Shown here: piece by piece, positions 6,400 through 14,528 of the stretch
How positions within the stretch are numbered: the stretch's first letter is position 1
Layout: every line of letters starts with the position of its first letter
Source: an uncultured Bacilli bacterium
Lineage (GTDB): Bacteria > Bacillota_I > Bacilli_A > RF39 > UBA660
Length of the DNA stretch: 22,493 bases
Direction of reading: 5' to 3'
Assembly (NCBI GenBank): GCA_934153655.1
Contig: CAKPFH010000020.1
Location: forward strand, 1-22,493
Position numbers and translations under genes: made by a program
Notes under the pieces: model-generated
What the model was told of the DNA's origin: nothing
Databases searched by the model: none
Seen by the model: only the letters and a program-made list of their open reading frames with translations

Positions 6400-7917
6400 A
6401 TGGAAGAAGAAAACATGCAACAAATAATTTCAATTAATAAAGAAACACCTCTTTATAATGCTATAAACGAAGCTATTAAAATTCCAGAAGGAAGTGAAAT
6501 CTTTACTGATGTTGTAATAGGTTCTTCAGATAGTGAAAAATGTAATATTTATTTAAAAGATGCAAGTGGTAATCTTTCGACAATAGGTAGTTATAACTTT
6601 TCTTTAACAAATCCAAATGATTATAGCATTACAGATTTTCAAACTGCTAGAATTTATAATACTGCAACCAAAACATTTGAAAATGCTTCATTAAGTGATA
6701 TTGGTAATGGAAATGGTAAAATTTATAATTCCAATGGAAAAGGGGTATACCAACTTGTTGAAGAGTGTGAAAAAGGACTAACTATTTCTGAGATTAAAAA
6801 TAGGGGATATGTAGTTTCTGATAATCTTGATGCTGATGGTAAATATGATTTAGTTAAATCAGAAAATGGTAATTATTTAATTGTTAATCCTGAAACTGGT
6901 AAACGATATAGTACTACTAAGTTTATGGCATCAACAATTGATGCTACTGTTCCTAGTAATTTAGTTATTAGCAAAAATGAATTAAATAACTTAACTGTTA
7001 AAACTGAAGATATGCGTCAAATTAAAAATAGTTTAGTAGATGTTGTTGATTTTTTTGAAAATGATTTATCAATGGCAGTTAATGAATTTATAGGAGAGGG
7101 CTATCCAGCTTTGTATCCTTCAGTAAAAGAAAAACTTGCTGCAAATAGTTATTATTCGGAAGCTGATCTTACCAATAGATTAAAATCATTTCAAAATGCA
7201 ATTATAGGACAAATAAATTCAGTTATTTATGATTTGAAACAAATAATAAATAAAAATGAAGAAATAGATTATAGTGAAGATTTGGCTTCTGGGCCTAAAA
7301 AAATAAATAGAATTACACCAAGTCAATCTACTCCTGTTGTTCCCGCTGACACACCAAGTGCTAATCCAGATGAGATAGTTAATGTTACTCCAACTCCTGT
7401 AATAGTTGATGAATTAACTTTAGCTAAATTTAGTCCAGCTATAGTTGGTTTAGTTACATTTGCAGAAATTGTTTCCTTATATGAAAAAATAGGTGATGCA
7501 ACTCCAGTTCAATCTAGTCCAACTGGTAATTATGGTTTAATTGGTATTGCTAAACAAGATAGTAAATATTATTATCAATTATTAGATAAGGATACTGGCA
7601 AAATTTATTATGTAGAAATATCTGATAAAACTAAAGTTAATTGGGATGAAAAAGGTGAAAGAAAAGCTGTTGAAATAACAGGTGATAATGCCATGATTTT
7701 AAATACTCCGGCTGAAGGTGAAGGAGTAGTAGCAAGACTTCCTGAAAAGAATGAAGTTTTCTTAGTAGAACAAGGATCTGATACAACAGAATATTATAGT
7801 ATTACTGATCCTACAAATGGTGATAAAGGATATATTCCAGTATCTGATTCAGTTTCAACTCCAATTGATGTTTCCAAATTAGGTCAAAATAATGTTGATG
7901 GTGAGGTGGCAAAATGA
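6400..7917 (+). CDS. Unrecognised 505-residue T7SS-locus protein with C-terminal SH3-like segment
   Basis: No full-length family is recognised. There is no signal peptide or clear membrane helix. Residues 1-190 are mixed alpha/beta with short repeated motifs of the kind 'GNGNGKIYNSNGKGVYQL' and 'ENGNYLIVNPETGKRY'. Residues about 195-295 are helical (MRQIKNSLVDVVDFFENDL, LTNRLKSFQNAIIGQINSVI) and could mimic a WXG-type hairpin. A Pro/Thr-rich linker (PSQSTPVVPADTPSANP) follows, then a short hydrophobic patch (FSPAIVGLVTFAEIV). The last 90 residues (MILNTPAEGEGVVARLPEKN, YYSITDPTNGDKGYIPVSD) look like a bacterial SH3 domain, often a cell-wall-binding module. GGGAGG precedes ATG 6400. The stop overlaps the next gene by four bases (ATGA). 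A T7-exported wall protein or accessory factor is inference. Confidence 0.7.
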   Translation: MEEENMQQIISINKETPLYNAINEAIKIPEGSEIFTDVVIGSSDSEKCNIYLKDASGNLSTIGSYNFSLTNPNDYSITDFQTARIYNTATKTFENASLSDIGNGNGKIYNSNGKGVYQLVEECEKGLTISEIKNRGYVVSDNLDADGKYDLVKSENGNYLIVNPETGKRYSTTKFMASTIDATVPSNLVISKNELNNLTVKTEDMRQIKNSLVDVVDFFENDLSMAVNEFIGEGYPALYPSVKEKLAANSYYSEADLTNRLKSFQNAIIGQINSVIYDLKQIINKNEEIDYSEDLASGPKKINRITPSQSTPVVPADTPSANPDEIVNVTPTPVIVDELTLAKFSPAIVGLVTFAEIVSLYEKIGDATPVQSSPTGNYGLIGIAKQDSKYYYQLLDKDTGKIYYVEISDKTKVNWDEKGERKAVEITGDNAMILNTPAEGEGVVARLPEKNEVFLVEQGSDTTEYYSITDPTNGDKGYIPVSDSVSTPIDVSKLGQNNVDGEVAK

Positions 7918-8684
7918 GTAGAATTAGAAAAATAAGAAATGATTTAGAACAGCATAGAACAGATATTAAAAATAAAGGTATAGAAGTTAATACTTTACAA
8001 AATAAGATGGCATCTGATTTAGAAAGTTCTAATTTAGGACAATCAAGTTTTGAAGCAATTTCTCTCATTAACAAAAAAATAAAAGAATATTATCTTGACT
8101 TACAACAACATATTAAAGGAATTAAAGGTATTTGTGAACAATTAAAATATAATAATACTTCTGATACTTTAGGAAAAAGTATTAGTGATATTGATAATTA
8201 TGTATCTGATTATGAACAATTAGCAAATGCTATTAATGATGCTACAGATAATGTATGGCAAGACTTACAAACTGAAAAACAAAAAATATTAAAAGATTAT
8301 TCTGAATTGGTTGATGATATTGTTGGTTTGATGGGGCAAGCTGATGATTATATAGGTGTATATGATAAATATTATGAATTAGCTATTGAAAATTATGGAA
8401 CAGCAGAATTTAATGGTTATAAAATGTCTTATGAAGTTGCTCTTGACAGTGCCAATAAAAAATTACTGGAAATAAAAGAAAAATTAACGAGCGTTGATAA
8501 TGTAATAAAAGAATTAACTACTTTATTAGATGAAAAAGGAATGTCTAAGTCAGCACTTGCCGTTGCTGCTACTTCTGGTATTAATGGTGCTGTATCAGGT
8601 ACTACTGTTACTCATAGTGCTAGTGGTGCTTTAGCAGGTGCTACTGTTAAGCCTAGTGCTAAATGGTTTAATACTATAAATTAA
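7914..8684 (+). CDS. Helical T7SS-locus protein of unknown function
   Basis: A 256-residue protein without signal peptide and without a recognised family. Residues 1-210 are almost wholly helical and coiled-coil-like (IRKIRNDLEQHRTDIKNKGI, IDNYVSDYEQLANAINDATD, NKKLLEIKEKLTSVDNVIKE). The tail from about 215 to 245 is small-residue rich (SALAVAATSGINGAVSGTTV) and resembles the Gly/Ala-rich tails of ESX-associated helical proteins. It starts within the stop of the preceding gene (ATGA), and its own ribosome-binding site (GAGGTGG) lies in that gene. It ends just before a terminator. LXG- or PPE-like substrate, chaperone and accessory component are all possible; the sequence does not decide. Confidence 0.68.
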   Translation: MSRIRKIRNDLEQHRTDIKNKGIEVNTLQNKMASDLESSNLGQSSFEAISLINKKIKEYYLDLQQHIKGIKGICEQLKYNNTSDTLGKSISDIDNYVSDYEQLANAINDATDNVWQDLQTEKQKILKDYSELVDDIVGLMGQADDYIGVYDKYYELAIENYGTAEFNGYKMSYEVALDSANKKLLEIKEKLTSVDNVIKELTTLLDEKGMSKSALAVAATSGINGAVSGTTVTHSASGALAGATVKPSAKWFNTIN

Positions 8685-8689
8685 TATTA

Positions 8690-8728
8690 AAAACTATAAT
8701 TTAGTAATTGCTAAATATAGTTTTTTTT
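8690..8728 (+). terminator. Rho-independent terminator after the WXG100 operon
   Basis: Left arm aaaactataatttag (8690-8704) pairs with ctaaatatagtttt (8711-8724) with one bulged A and a 6-nt loop. Eight T residues run from 8721 to 8728. Confidence 0.85.
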
Positions 8729-8736
8729 GTTATAAT
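8708..8736 (+). promoter_or_regulatory. Promoter for essC-esaB
   Basis: TTGCTA (8708-8713), 17 nt, TATAAT (8731-8736), with a TGT extension before the -10. The -35 lies in the loop and right arm of the preceding terminator, so essC has a start of its own separate from the WXG100 transcript. Confidence 0.7.
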
Positions 8737-8769
8737 TTTATTAGAATTAAGTAAGAATTGAGGGATTGT

Positions 8770-11700
8770 ATGAAAATACTTATTTTAAAGAAAGAAAGAA
8801 TAATTACAACTGCACTTCCTAATAATATTTATGGTGATTTTCAAATTGTTGATGCTGATGAGAATGGTAATCAAATCGATTTAATTACTATTAAAGAACA
8901 AAATGGAAAGTGGTTACTTACAAATACACCTGATACAGCTATTATTATTAACAATACTCCTGTTTCTAGTGTTAATTTAACAGATTATTTTTCATGTGAA
9001 ATATTATATCGTAAAAGTGATTATAGATATATTTTATATTGTTTACCAACATTTGATAATACAACACTTTATCAAGTAGTAGATGCTAATATAACAATTG
9101 GAAGTAGTAATTCTGATATTAATTATTATAATGATTTTTTAAAGTCATTTGGAGTTAAAATCTATTATGATAATGCTTGGTATATTGAGGTTTTAACTGA
9201 TACTTATTTAGTTTATCGTAATAATAAAAGTATTACTAAAGAAAGACTTTTTAATGGTGATGTAATCTTTATATTAGGTCTTAGAATAGTTGTTCTTGGT
9301 AATTATATGATTATTAATAATCCATTTAATACGGTAAAAATTAATACTAATAAATTAAGAGCTATTAAATTAGGGGTTGCAAGTAGTAAAAGTGAAATAG
9401 ACGAAGAACTAGAAATTTATGATGAAGATGATTATTTCTTTCGTACCCCTCGTTTTAAAAGAAGTGTTGTTTTAGAAAAATTTAAAATAGATTCCCCACC
9501 TGAAAATCAAGATCCAGAAGGAATGCCTTTTTTCTTAACCTTAGCATCTTCTATGACTATGGCAGCCACTTCTAGTATGAGTTTATATACAGCTATTTCT
9601 AGAGTAAATGAAGGGGCCAGTTTTAAAGAAATATTACCAACGTTACTTATTACTCTTATTACTTTAATTGCTTCTTTTGTTGTTCCTATAATATCAAGAG
9701 TATGGCAAAAAAGAACTAATAAAAAGAAAGAAGCTTTAAGACAAGAAAAATATACTAATTATGTTTATGAAAGAAAAAAAGAAATTGATGATAAAATGGA
9801 AGAACAAAAATATATTTTAGTTGAAAATAATTTAACTAATAAACAATGTTTTGATATTATCATGAATCGAGAAAATAATTTATGGGAAAGAAAAATTGAA
9901 CATGATGACTTTTTAAACTTAAGAATTGGTATAGGAAATATTAAAGCTAGTATTGAAGTTGATTATGAAAAAGAAAGATTTACTTTAGTAGATGATAATT
10001 TAAAACATTTATTACAAGATGTAGCTGGATCTGAAAAAAAACTTGATGATGTTCCTGTTAGTATAGCTTTAACGGATAAAAATATTGTTGCTATTACAGC
10101 TGAACTTAAACTTGGTTATCAATTTTTAGAAACTTTAGTTTTACAAATGATGACCTTTCATAGTTATGAAGAACTTAAAATAGTAATACTTACTAGTAGT
10201 GAAAATGAAACTTATTTTGAATATTTAAAACTAACTCCTTTTGTATGGAATGATACTAAAACTTTTCGTTTCTTTGGAACTACAAAAGAGGAAATTAATC
10301 AAATATCTTTATATTTAACAGATGAGTTTAATAATCGTAAATTTAAAGATAAAGATCATAGTTATAGTGATAATGAAGCAAGTTATAAAAATCAATTACC
10401 ATATTATGTTATTATAACTGATGATTATAAAAATATTCGAAATATTGAAATATTTAAAAAGGTTTTAGAAAATGAAATTAATTTAGGTTTTTCAATAATT
10501 GCAGTTGATAGATCTTTAAGAAGATTACCAGATGATGCTAAAGCTTTTATTAATTTAACAAGTGATATTAGTTTAATGTTAGAACCTGACTTAACTAAAG
10601 GAAATAAGCAAGAGTTTAAAGCTGATTTTAATACTTTAAATATGAATTTATTAACTAGCAAAGTTGCCAATGTTCCAATTGAGTTTCAAAATGGTAAGTT
10701 TAATTTACCAACAACTTATACTTTCCTTGAAATGTATAATGTAGGTAGGGTTGAACAATTAAATATTTTAGCTCGTTGGAAAGAATCAAATCCCATTAAT
10801 TCTTTAGCAGCACCAGTTGGTATAAGTGATACAGGTGATCTTTTATATTTAGATATTCATGAAAAAGTTCATGGTCCACATGGCTTGATTGCAGGTATGA
10901 CAGGATCTGGTAAAAGTGAATTTATTATTACTTATATTTTATCTATGGCTGTTAATTATCGACCTGAAGAAGTAAGTTTTGTTTTAATAGATTATAAAGG
11001 AGGAGGACTTGCTGGAGCTTTTCAAAATAAAGATACAGGTATAAAGTTACCTCACGTTGCAGGAATTATTACAAACCTTGATAAAACCGAAATAAATCGT
11101 GCTTTATCAAGTTTAAATTCCGAACTTAGACGTCGTCAAAAAGTTTTTAATGAAGCAAGAGATAAATTAAATGAAAGTACAATTGATATTTATAAATATC
11201 AAAAATTATATCGAAATAAACAAGTAGATGAACCAATGAGTCATTTAATAATTATAAGTGATGAGTTTGCTGAACTTAAAATGCAACAACCTGAATTTAT
11301 GGATGAATTAATGTCAATTGCTAGAATTGGTCGTAGTTTAGGAGTTCATTTAATTCTTGCAACCCAAAAACCAAGTGGTATTGTAAATGATCAAATTTGG
11401 AGTAATTCTCGTTTTAAAGTATGTTTAAAAGTTCAAGATAAAAGTGATTCAATGGACATGTTAAAAAGACCAGATGCTGCAAGTATTACCAATATAGGAG
11501 CTTTTTTCTTACAAGTAGGATTTAATGAATACTTCTATTATGGTCAAAGTGCTTGGAGCGGAGCTTCTTATTATCCAAGTGATTTTAGAATTAAAAAAGT
11601 TGATAGTGCTATTGATTTTATTAATAACTATGGTGCTGTTTATAAAACCATTGATATTCAAAAGAAAAATAAATTAAAATCAGAAGGAGAAGAAATAACT

Positions 11701-13389
11701 AATATTATTCGTTATTTAGATTCTATTGCTGATAAAGAAAATATTATGATTAATCAACTATGGTTAAATCGAATACCTGATTTTATTAAAGTAGATGCTT
11801 TAAAAAATAAATATAATTATCAAAAAGATCTATATATAAATCCTATTATTGGAGAAATGGACGATCCTGTTAACCAACAACAACATTTATTAACATTGCC
11901 ACTTAGCACTTCTGGAAATACAATTATTTATGGAGTTCCTGGTAGTGGTAAAGAATTATTCTTAACAACTCTTGTTTATGCAAGTGTAACTACTTATTCT
12001 CCAGAAGAGATAAACTTCTATATTTTAGATTTTGCCTCTGAAACTATGTTAACTTTAAAAGATTTACCTCAAGTAGGTGATGTAATTCTAGCAAATGATA
12101 AAGAAAAATTAGAAAATTTATTTAAACTAATTAATACCTATCTTGCTAATAGACGTCAATTATTCTTAAATTATGCCGGAAGTATTATTGAATATGAAAA
12201 AGCAACTGGTAAAAGTGTTCCATCTATTGTTATCATGATAAATGGCTTTGAATCTTTCTCAGAAGTATACTCTGATTACACTGAATTATTAACTAAGTAT
12301 ACAAGAGAATGTCCAAGATTTGGTATTTACTTTATTTTAACAGCAAATGGTACAAGTTCAATTAGATATAAACTAAGTCAAAACTTTAAAAATATCTTTG
12401 CTCTTGAATTAAATGATAAGAGTGATTATTATTCAGTTATTGGTAGAACTAGTATTTTACCATCTAAAGGAGTAGGTCGTGGTTTAGTTAAAGTAAATGA
12501 AAATATCTATGAATTCCAAACAGCTTATCCAACTAAGAAAGAAGATAGTAGTAATTTCTTTAAAGAATTATCAGTTAAATTAAATGAAAAATATCCAACT
12601 AAAGCTTTAAAAATACCAGTTTTGCCTGATAAAGTAACTATGCGTTTATTTAATACTAATATGAGCTTAAGTAATATGCCAATTGGAGTTTATAAAGATA
12701 ATCTAGATAATTGTTATTTTGATTTTAAAAAACATTTCTTTAATAAAATAACAGCAAGTGAAATTGAAAATACTTTAAGTTTTACCAAAGAATTATTAGT
12801 AGAATTTAATAGTATAAATACTATTAAAACTTATTTATTTGATCCTGAAAATATATTTACAGAGAATTATAATAATATAGTTAAATATAATTCTAATTAT
12901 GATGAATTATTAAAAAATATTGCTACTAATATAAATACTATTTATGAAGAAGCAAGCAATAATAATTTCTCTCTTGATATTATTAATAAATATCAACCTA
13001 TGTTATTTGTAATTTATAATTTTAATAGTTTTAAACAAAAAGTTTCAAGTGAATATACAAGTACTTTTCAAGATTTATATAAAAAGTCTTTAAAGTTACC
13101 AATTATTAATTTTATTGTTATAGATTCTATAGATGCTTTCAAGAAAATTGAATTTGAAGCTTGGTTTAAAGAAGTAAATGATCCTGAACATGCTATTTGG
13201 ATTGGAGAAGGTATTGCTAATCAATTTTCAATTAAGTTATTAAAGAGTTCAGATAGAAGTTTACAAACTCCAATTAAAAATGATTTTGGTTATCAAGTTG
13301 TTTCAGGTCGTCATGCCCTAATTAAAGTATTACAATTTGATAGTCAAGAATTACCAGAGAAAAGTGCTGATATTGAGGAGGTAATTTAA
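8770..13389 (+). CDS. essC: Type VII secretion ATPase EssC (FtsK/SpoIIIE family)
   Basis: A 1539-residue protein from ATG 8770, with GAGG just upstream; an in-frame TTG at 8758 is less likely. Residues 1-190 form the N-terminal FHA-like pair of Firmicutes EssC. Two membrane segments lie at about 254-280 and 288-313. Three C-terminal FtsK/SpoIIIE-type domains follow. D1 has an intact Walker A, GMTGSGKS (Lys715), the FVLIDYKGGG strand, Walker B IIISDE (Asp831-Glu832) and LILATQKPSG. D2 has GVPGSGKE (Lys1061), where Glu1062 replaces the usual Ser/Thr, and a Walker-B-like strand VIMINGFE without Asp. D3 has no P-loop. EssC is the membrane motor that exports WXG100 and LXG substrates. It is followed by esaB, whose start overlaps its stop (TAATG). 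EssA, EssB and EsaA are not in the window. Confidence 0.95.
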   Translation: MKILILKKERIITTALPNNIYGDFQIVDADENGNQIDLITIKEQNGKWLLTNTPDTAIIINNTPVSSVNLTDYFSCEILYRKSDYRYILYCLPTFDNTTLYQVVDANITIGSSNSDINYYNDFLKSFGVKIYYDNAWYIEVLTDTYLVYRNNKSITKERLFNGDVIFILGLRIVVLGNYMIINNPFNTVKINTNKLRAIKLGVASSKSEIDEELEIYDEDDYFFRTPRFKRSVVLEKFKIDSPPENQDPEGMPFFLTLASSMTMAATSSMSLYTAISRVNEGASFKEILPTLLITLITLIASFVVPIISRVWQKRTNKKKEALRQEKYTNYVYERKKEIDDKMEEQKYILVENNLTNKQCFDIIMNRENNLWERKIEHDDFLNLRIGIGNIKASIEVDYEKERFTLVDDNLKHLLQDVAGSEKKLDDVPVSIALTDKNIVAITAELKLGYQFLETLVLQMMTFHSYEELKIVILTSSENETYFEYLKLTPFVWNDTKTFRFFGTTKEEINQISLYLTDEFNNRKFKDKDHSYSDNEASYKNQLPYYVIITDDYKNIRNIEIFKKVLENEINLGFSIIAVDRSLRRLPDDAKAFINLTSDISLMLEPDLTKGNKQEFKADFNTLNMNLLTSKVANVPIEFQNGKFNLPTTYTFLEMYNVGRVEQLNILARWKESNPINSLAAPVGISDTGDLLYLDIHEKVHGPHGLIAGMTGSGKSEFIITYILSMAVNYRPEEVSFVLIDYKGGGLAGAFQNKDTGIKLPHVAGIITNLDKTEINRALSSLNSELRRRQKVFNEARDKLNESTIDIYKYQKLYRNKQVDEPMSHLIIISDEFAELKMQQPEFMDELMSIARIGRSLGVHLILATQKPSGIVNDQIWSNSRFKVCLKVQDKSDSMDMLKRPDAASITNIGAFFLQVGFNEYFYYGQSAWSGASYYPSDFRIKKVDSAIDFINNYGAVYKTIDIQKKNKLKSEGEEITNIIRYLDSIADKENIMINQLWLNRIPDFIKVDALKNKYNYQKDLYINPIIGEMDDPVNQQQHLLTLPLSTSGNTIIYGVPGSGKELFLTTLVYASVTTYSPEEINFYILDFASETMLTLKDLPQVGDVILANDKEKLENLFKLINTYLANRRQLFLNYAGSIIEYEKATGKSVPSIVIMINGFESFSEVYSDYTELLTKYTRECPRFGIYFILTANGTSSIRYKLSQNFKNIFALELNDKSDYYSVIGRTSILPSKGVGRGLVKVNENIYEFQTAYPTKKEDSSNFFKELSVKLNEKYPTKALKIPVLPDKVTMRLFNTNMSLSNMPIGVYKDNLDNCYFDFKKHFFNKITASEIENTLSFTKELLVEFNSINTIKTYLFDPENIFTENYNNIVKYNSNYDELLKNIATNINTIYEEASNNNFSLDIINKYQPMLFVIYNFNSFKQKVSSEYTSTFQDLYKKSLKLPIINFIVIDSIDAFKKIEFEAWFKEVNDPEHAIWIGEGIANQFSIKLLKSSDRSLQTPIKNDFGYQVVSGRHALIKVLQFDSQELPEKSADIEEVI

Positions 13390-13643
13390 TGCAACATAAA
13401 GTATTAGTAGAAGTATATGTTCCTGAACTTGATGTTAAATATGATTTATTTATTCCAGCTAATAAAAAAGTTGGTAATATAATTCTTTTGCTTGTAAAAG
13501 CTATAAATGAATTATCAGAAGGAGCATATCCTGTTAGTGTTAATCATGCTTTAATGAATAGTGATACTTGTATGATTTATGATTTAGATTTAAATTTAAA
13601 AGATGCTAATATCTTAAACGGAACCAAATTAATTTTAATTTGA
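13389..13643 (+). CDS. esaB: EsaB/YukD ubiquitin-like T7SS protein
   Basis: Eighty-four residues (MQHKVLVEVYVPELDVKYDL ... GTKLILI), matching the small ubiquitin-fold YukD/EsaB family in length and strand pattern: an initial beta hairpin, a helix around VGNIILLLVKAINEL, and a final NGTKLILI strand. EsaB is a cytosolic component required for, or regulating, Firmicutes T7SS; its exact role varies by species. The AGGAGGT ribosome-binding site lies in the last codons of essC, and the start codon overlaps the essC stop, so production is coupled. The stop codon is inside the terminator hairpin. Confidence 0.9.
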   Translation: MQHKVLVEVYVPELDVKYDLFIPANKKVGNIILLLVKAINELSEGAYPVSVNHALMNSDTCMIYDLDLNLKDANILNGTKLILI

Positions 13644-13655
13644 TCCCGTTTTTTT
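13617..13655 (+). terminator. Terminator of essC-esaB
   Basis: aacggaaccaaatt (13617-13630) pairs with aatttgatcccgtt (13637-13650) with two mismatches, followed by five further T residues. Confidence 0.75.
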
Positions 13656-13656
13656 C

Positions 13657-13684
13657 TTGTTTTTCATTAATTTTATTATATAAT
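13657..13684 (+). promoter_or_regulatory. Promoter for the two-half protein gene
   Basis: TTGTTT (13657-13662), 16 nt, TATAAT (13679-13684). It lies directly after the esaB terminator and 18 nt before ATG 13702. Confidence 0.55.
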
Positions 13685-13701
13685 AACTTTGGGTGATTTA
13701 T

Positions 13702-14271
13702 ATGGAATTAAAAGAATTAAATACATTTAAAGATTATATTACTTATGATTTAGGTTATAGAATAGTATATTTTTATGACAACCATCATGAAGCTAGATTT
13801 TATTCAAAAACTTTAGAAGGTTTTAATGATTTTTTAGAAGAAAAAGAAATTAGTAAGATAGATGATTTATTAAATAATTTTTTAACAAAAGATGAGAAAA
13901 CTTTAGGAGTTGCCATTTATGATATTAAAGGTAATTTAATAGCTAAGGAAACTAAAAATAATTTAAATATTAAGATGGAAGTGTATCCTGAAGAATTAAT
14001 TTATGATTATAATGATGTAATTAAAAAAGATGGTTTTAGAATAGTTTATTTTTATCCTGATAATAGTTATAAATTTGGTAGTTATGCTTTAAATATTGAA
14101 GATTTTATGTTTGATTTTACATCATATGAACCAATTACAGATTATAGTGATGTTCCAAGATTTATATCTATTTCAGATTTACTTGATAAATATTTAGAAA
14201 GTGTTGCAGATATAACAGGTGTTGCAATTTATAAAGTAGATGGAACTTTGGTTGCTAAAAAAGAAATTTAA
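13702..14271 (+). CDS. Unknown protein with internal duplication
   Basis: A 189-residue protein from ATG 13702, with GGGTGA six bases upstream; an in-frame GTG at 13693 overlaps that site. Two similar halves are visible. LGYRIVYFYDN...GVAIYDIKGNLIAKE spans about residues 16-93, and DGFRIVYFYPDN...GVAIYKVDGTLVAKKE spans about 110-188. Each half has a strand, a DF- and Leu-rich helical stretch, and a closing beta hairpin. There is no signal peptide, membrane helix or known catalytic motif, and I do not recognise the family. It has its own promoter and sits between the T7SS terminator and the T-box leader, so no functional link to either side can be claimed. Confidence 0.7.
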   Translation: MELKELNTFKDYITYDLGYRIVYFYDNHHEARFYSKTLEGFNDFLEEKEISKIDDLLNNFLTKDEKTLGVAIYDIKGNLIAKETKNNLNIKMEVYPEELIYDYNDVIKKDGFRIVYFYPDNSYKFGSYALNIEDFMFDFTSYEPITDYSDVPRFISISDLLDKYLESVADITGVAIYKVDGTLVAKKEI

Positions 14272-14295
14272 GTAAATTTATTCTAGGAAAACTTC

Positions 14296-14324
14296 TTTAC
14301 AAAAAGCTGTAAAGATGGTATACT
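14296..14324 (+). promoter_or_regulatory. Promoter of the T-box/hydrolase/mTERF-like/pheST transcript
   Basis: TTTACA (14296-14301), 17 nt, TATACT (14319-14324), with the TGG extension at 14316-14318. This is the best-formed promoter in the window. The TTCTAGGAAA element lies just upstream at 14281-14290. Transcription would start near 14331, immediately before the T-box stem I. Confidence 0.8.
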
Positions 14325-14338
14325 ATGCTTATATTTAT

Positions 14339-14513
14339 TGATGCGAAAAGAGTAGTAGTTTAGATAATTATTTTAAGAGAGTTAGTGGTTGGTGCAAACT
14401 AATAATAAGTTCTAGATGAATTCACTTTTCAAGATAAATCGTTATTCGCGTTAAGATTTTAAGTAAAACTAAGAATGGTACCGTCTAATTGACTTCTTTA
14501 CCATTCTTTTTAT
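14339..14513 (+). ncRNA. T-box riboswitch leader, probably tRNA-Phe responsive
   Basis: Conserved T-box landmarks occur in order. GATGCGAAAAGAGTAGTA (14339-14356) starts stem I. AGAGAG (14376-14381) and the distal loop GGTGCAAAC (14391-14399) follow. A specifier-loop region ends in GAATTCAC (14418-14425), with CTTTTC (14425-14430) able to pair with GAAAAG (14345-14350). CGTTATTCGCG is next, and then the T-box AAGAATGGTACCGTC (14471-14485). TGGT (14476-14479) would pair with the ACCA end, so the tRNA discriminator base should be A, as in tRNA-Phe, Leu or Met and unlike tRNA-Asp or Ser. A TTC triplet is at 14410-14412 and CTA at 14412-14414. The exact specifier register could not be fixed by eye; TTC (Phe) is preferred because pheST lies downstream. 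Uncharged tRNA would favour read-through. Confidence 0.9.
14471..14513 (+). terminator. T-box regulated terminator
   Basis: aagaatggta (14471-14480) is a perfect complement of taccattctt (14499-14508), followed by TT and ATT. The left arm is the T-box sequence itself, so terminator and tRNA-stabilised antiterminator are mutually exclusive, as in classical T-box leaders. Confidence 0.88.
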
Positions 14514-14528
14514 TATATAGGAGGAAAT

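Noticed and set aside
7811..8074. Reverse-strand open frame across the 7917 junction, and others at 553-753, 4886-5143, 10425-10670 and 20603-20800
   Set aside because: All are antisense to well-supported genes, with no ribosome-binding site or recognisable product.
14410..14417. GAT (Asp) or TCT (Ser) as T-box specifier
   Set aside because: The T-box TGGT predicts an A discriminator, whereas tRNA-Asp and tRNA-Ser normally have G. Leu (CTA) and Phe (TTC) remain possible.
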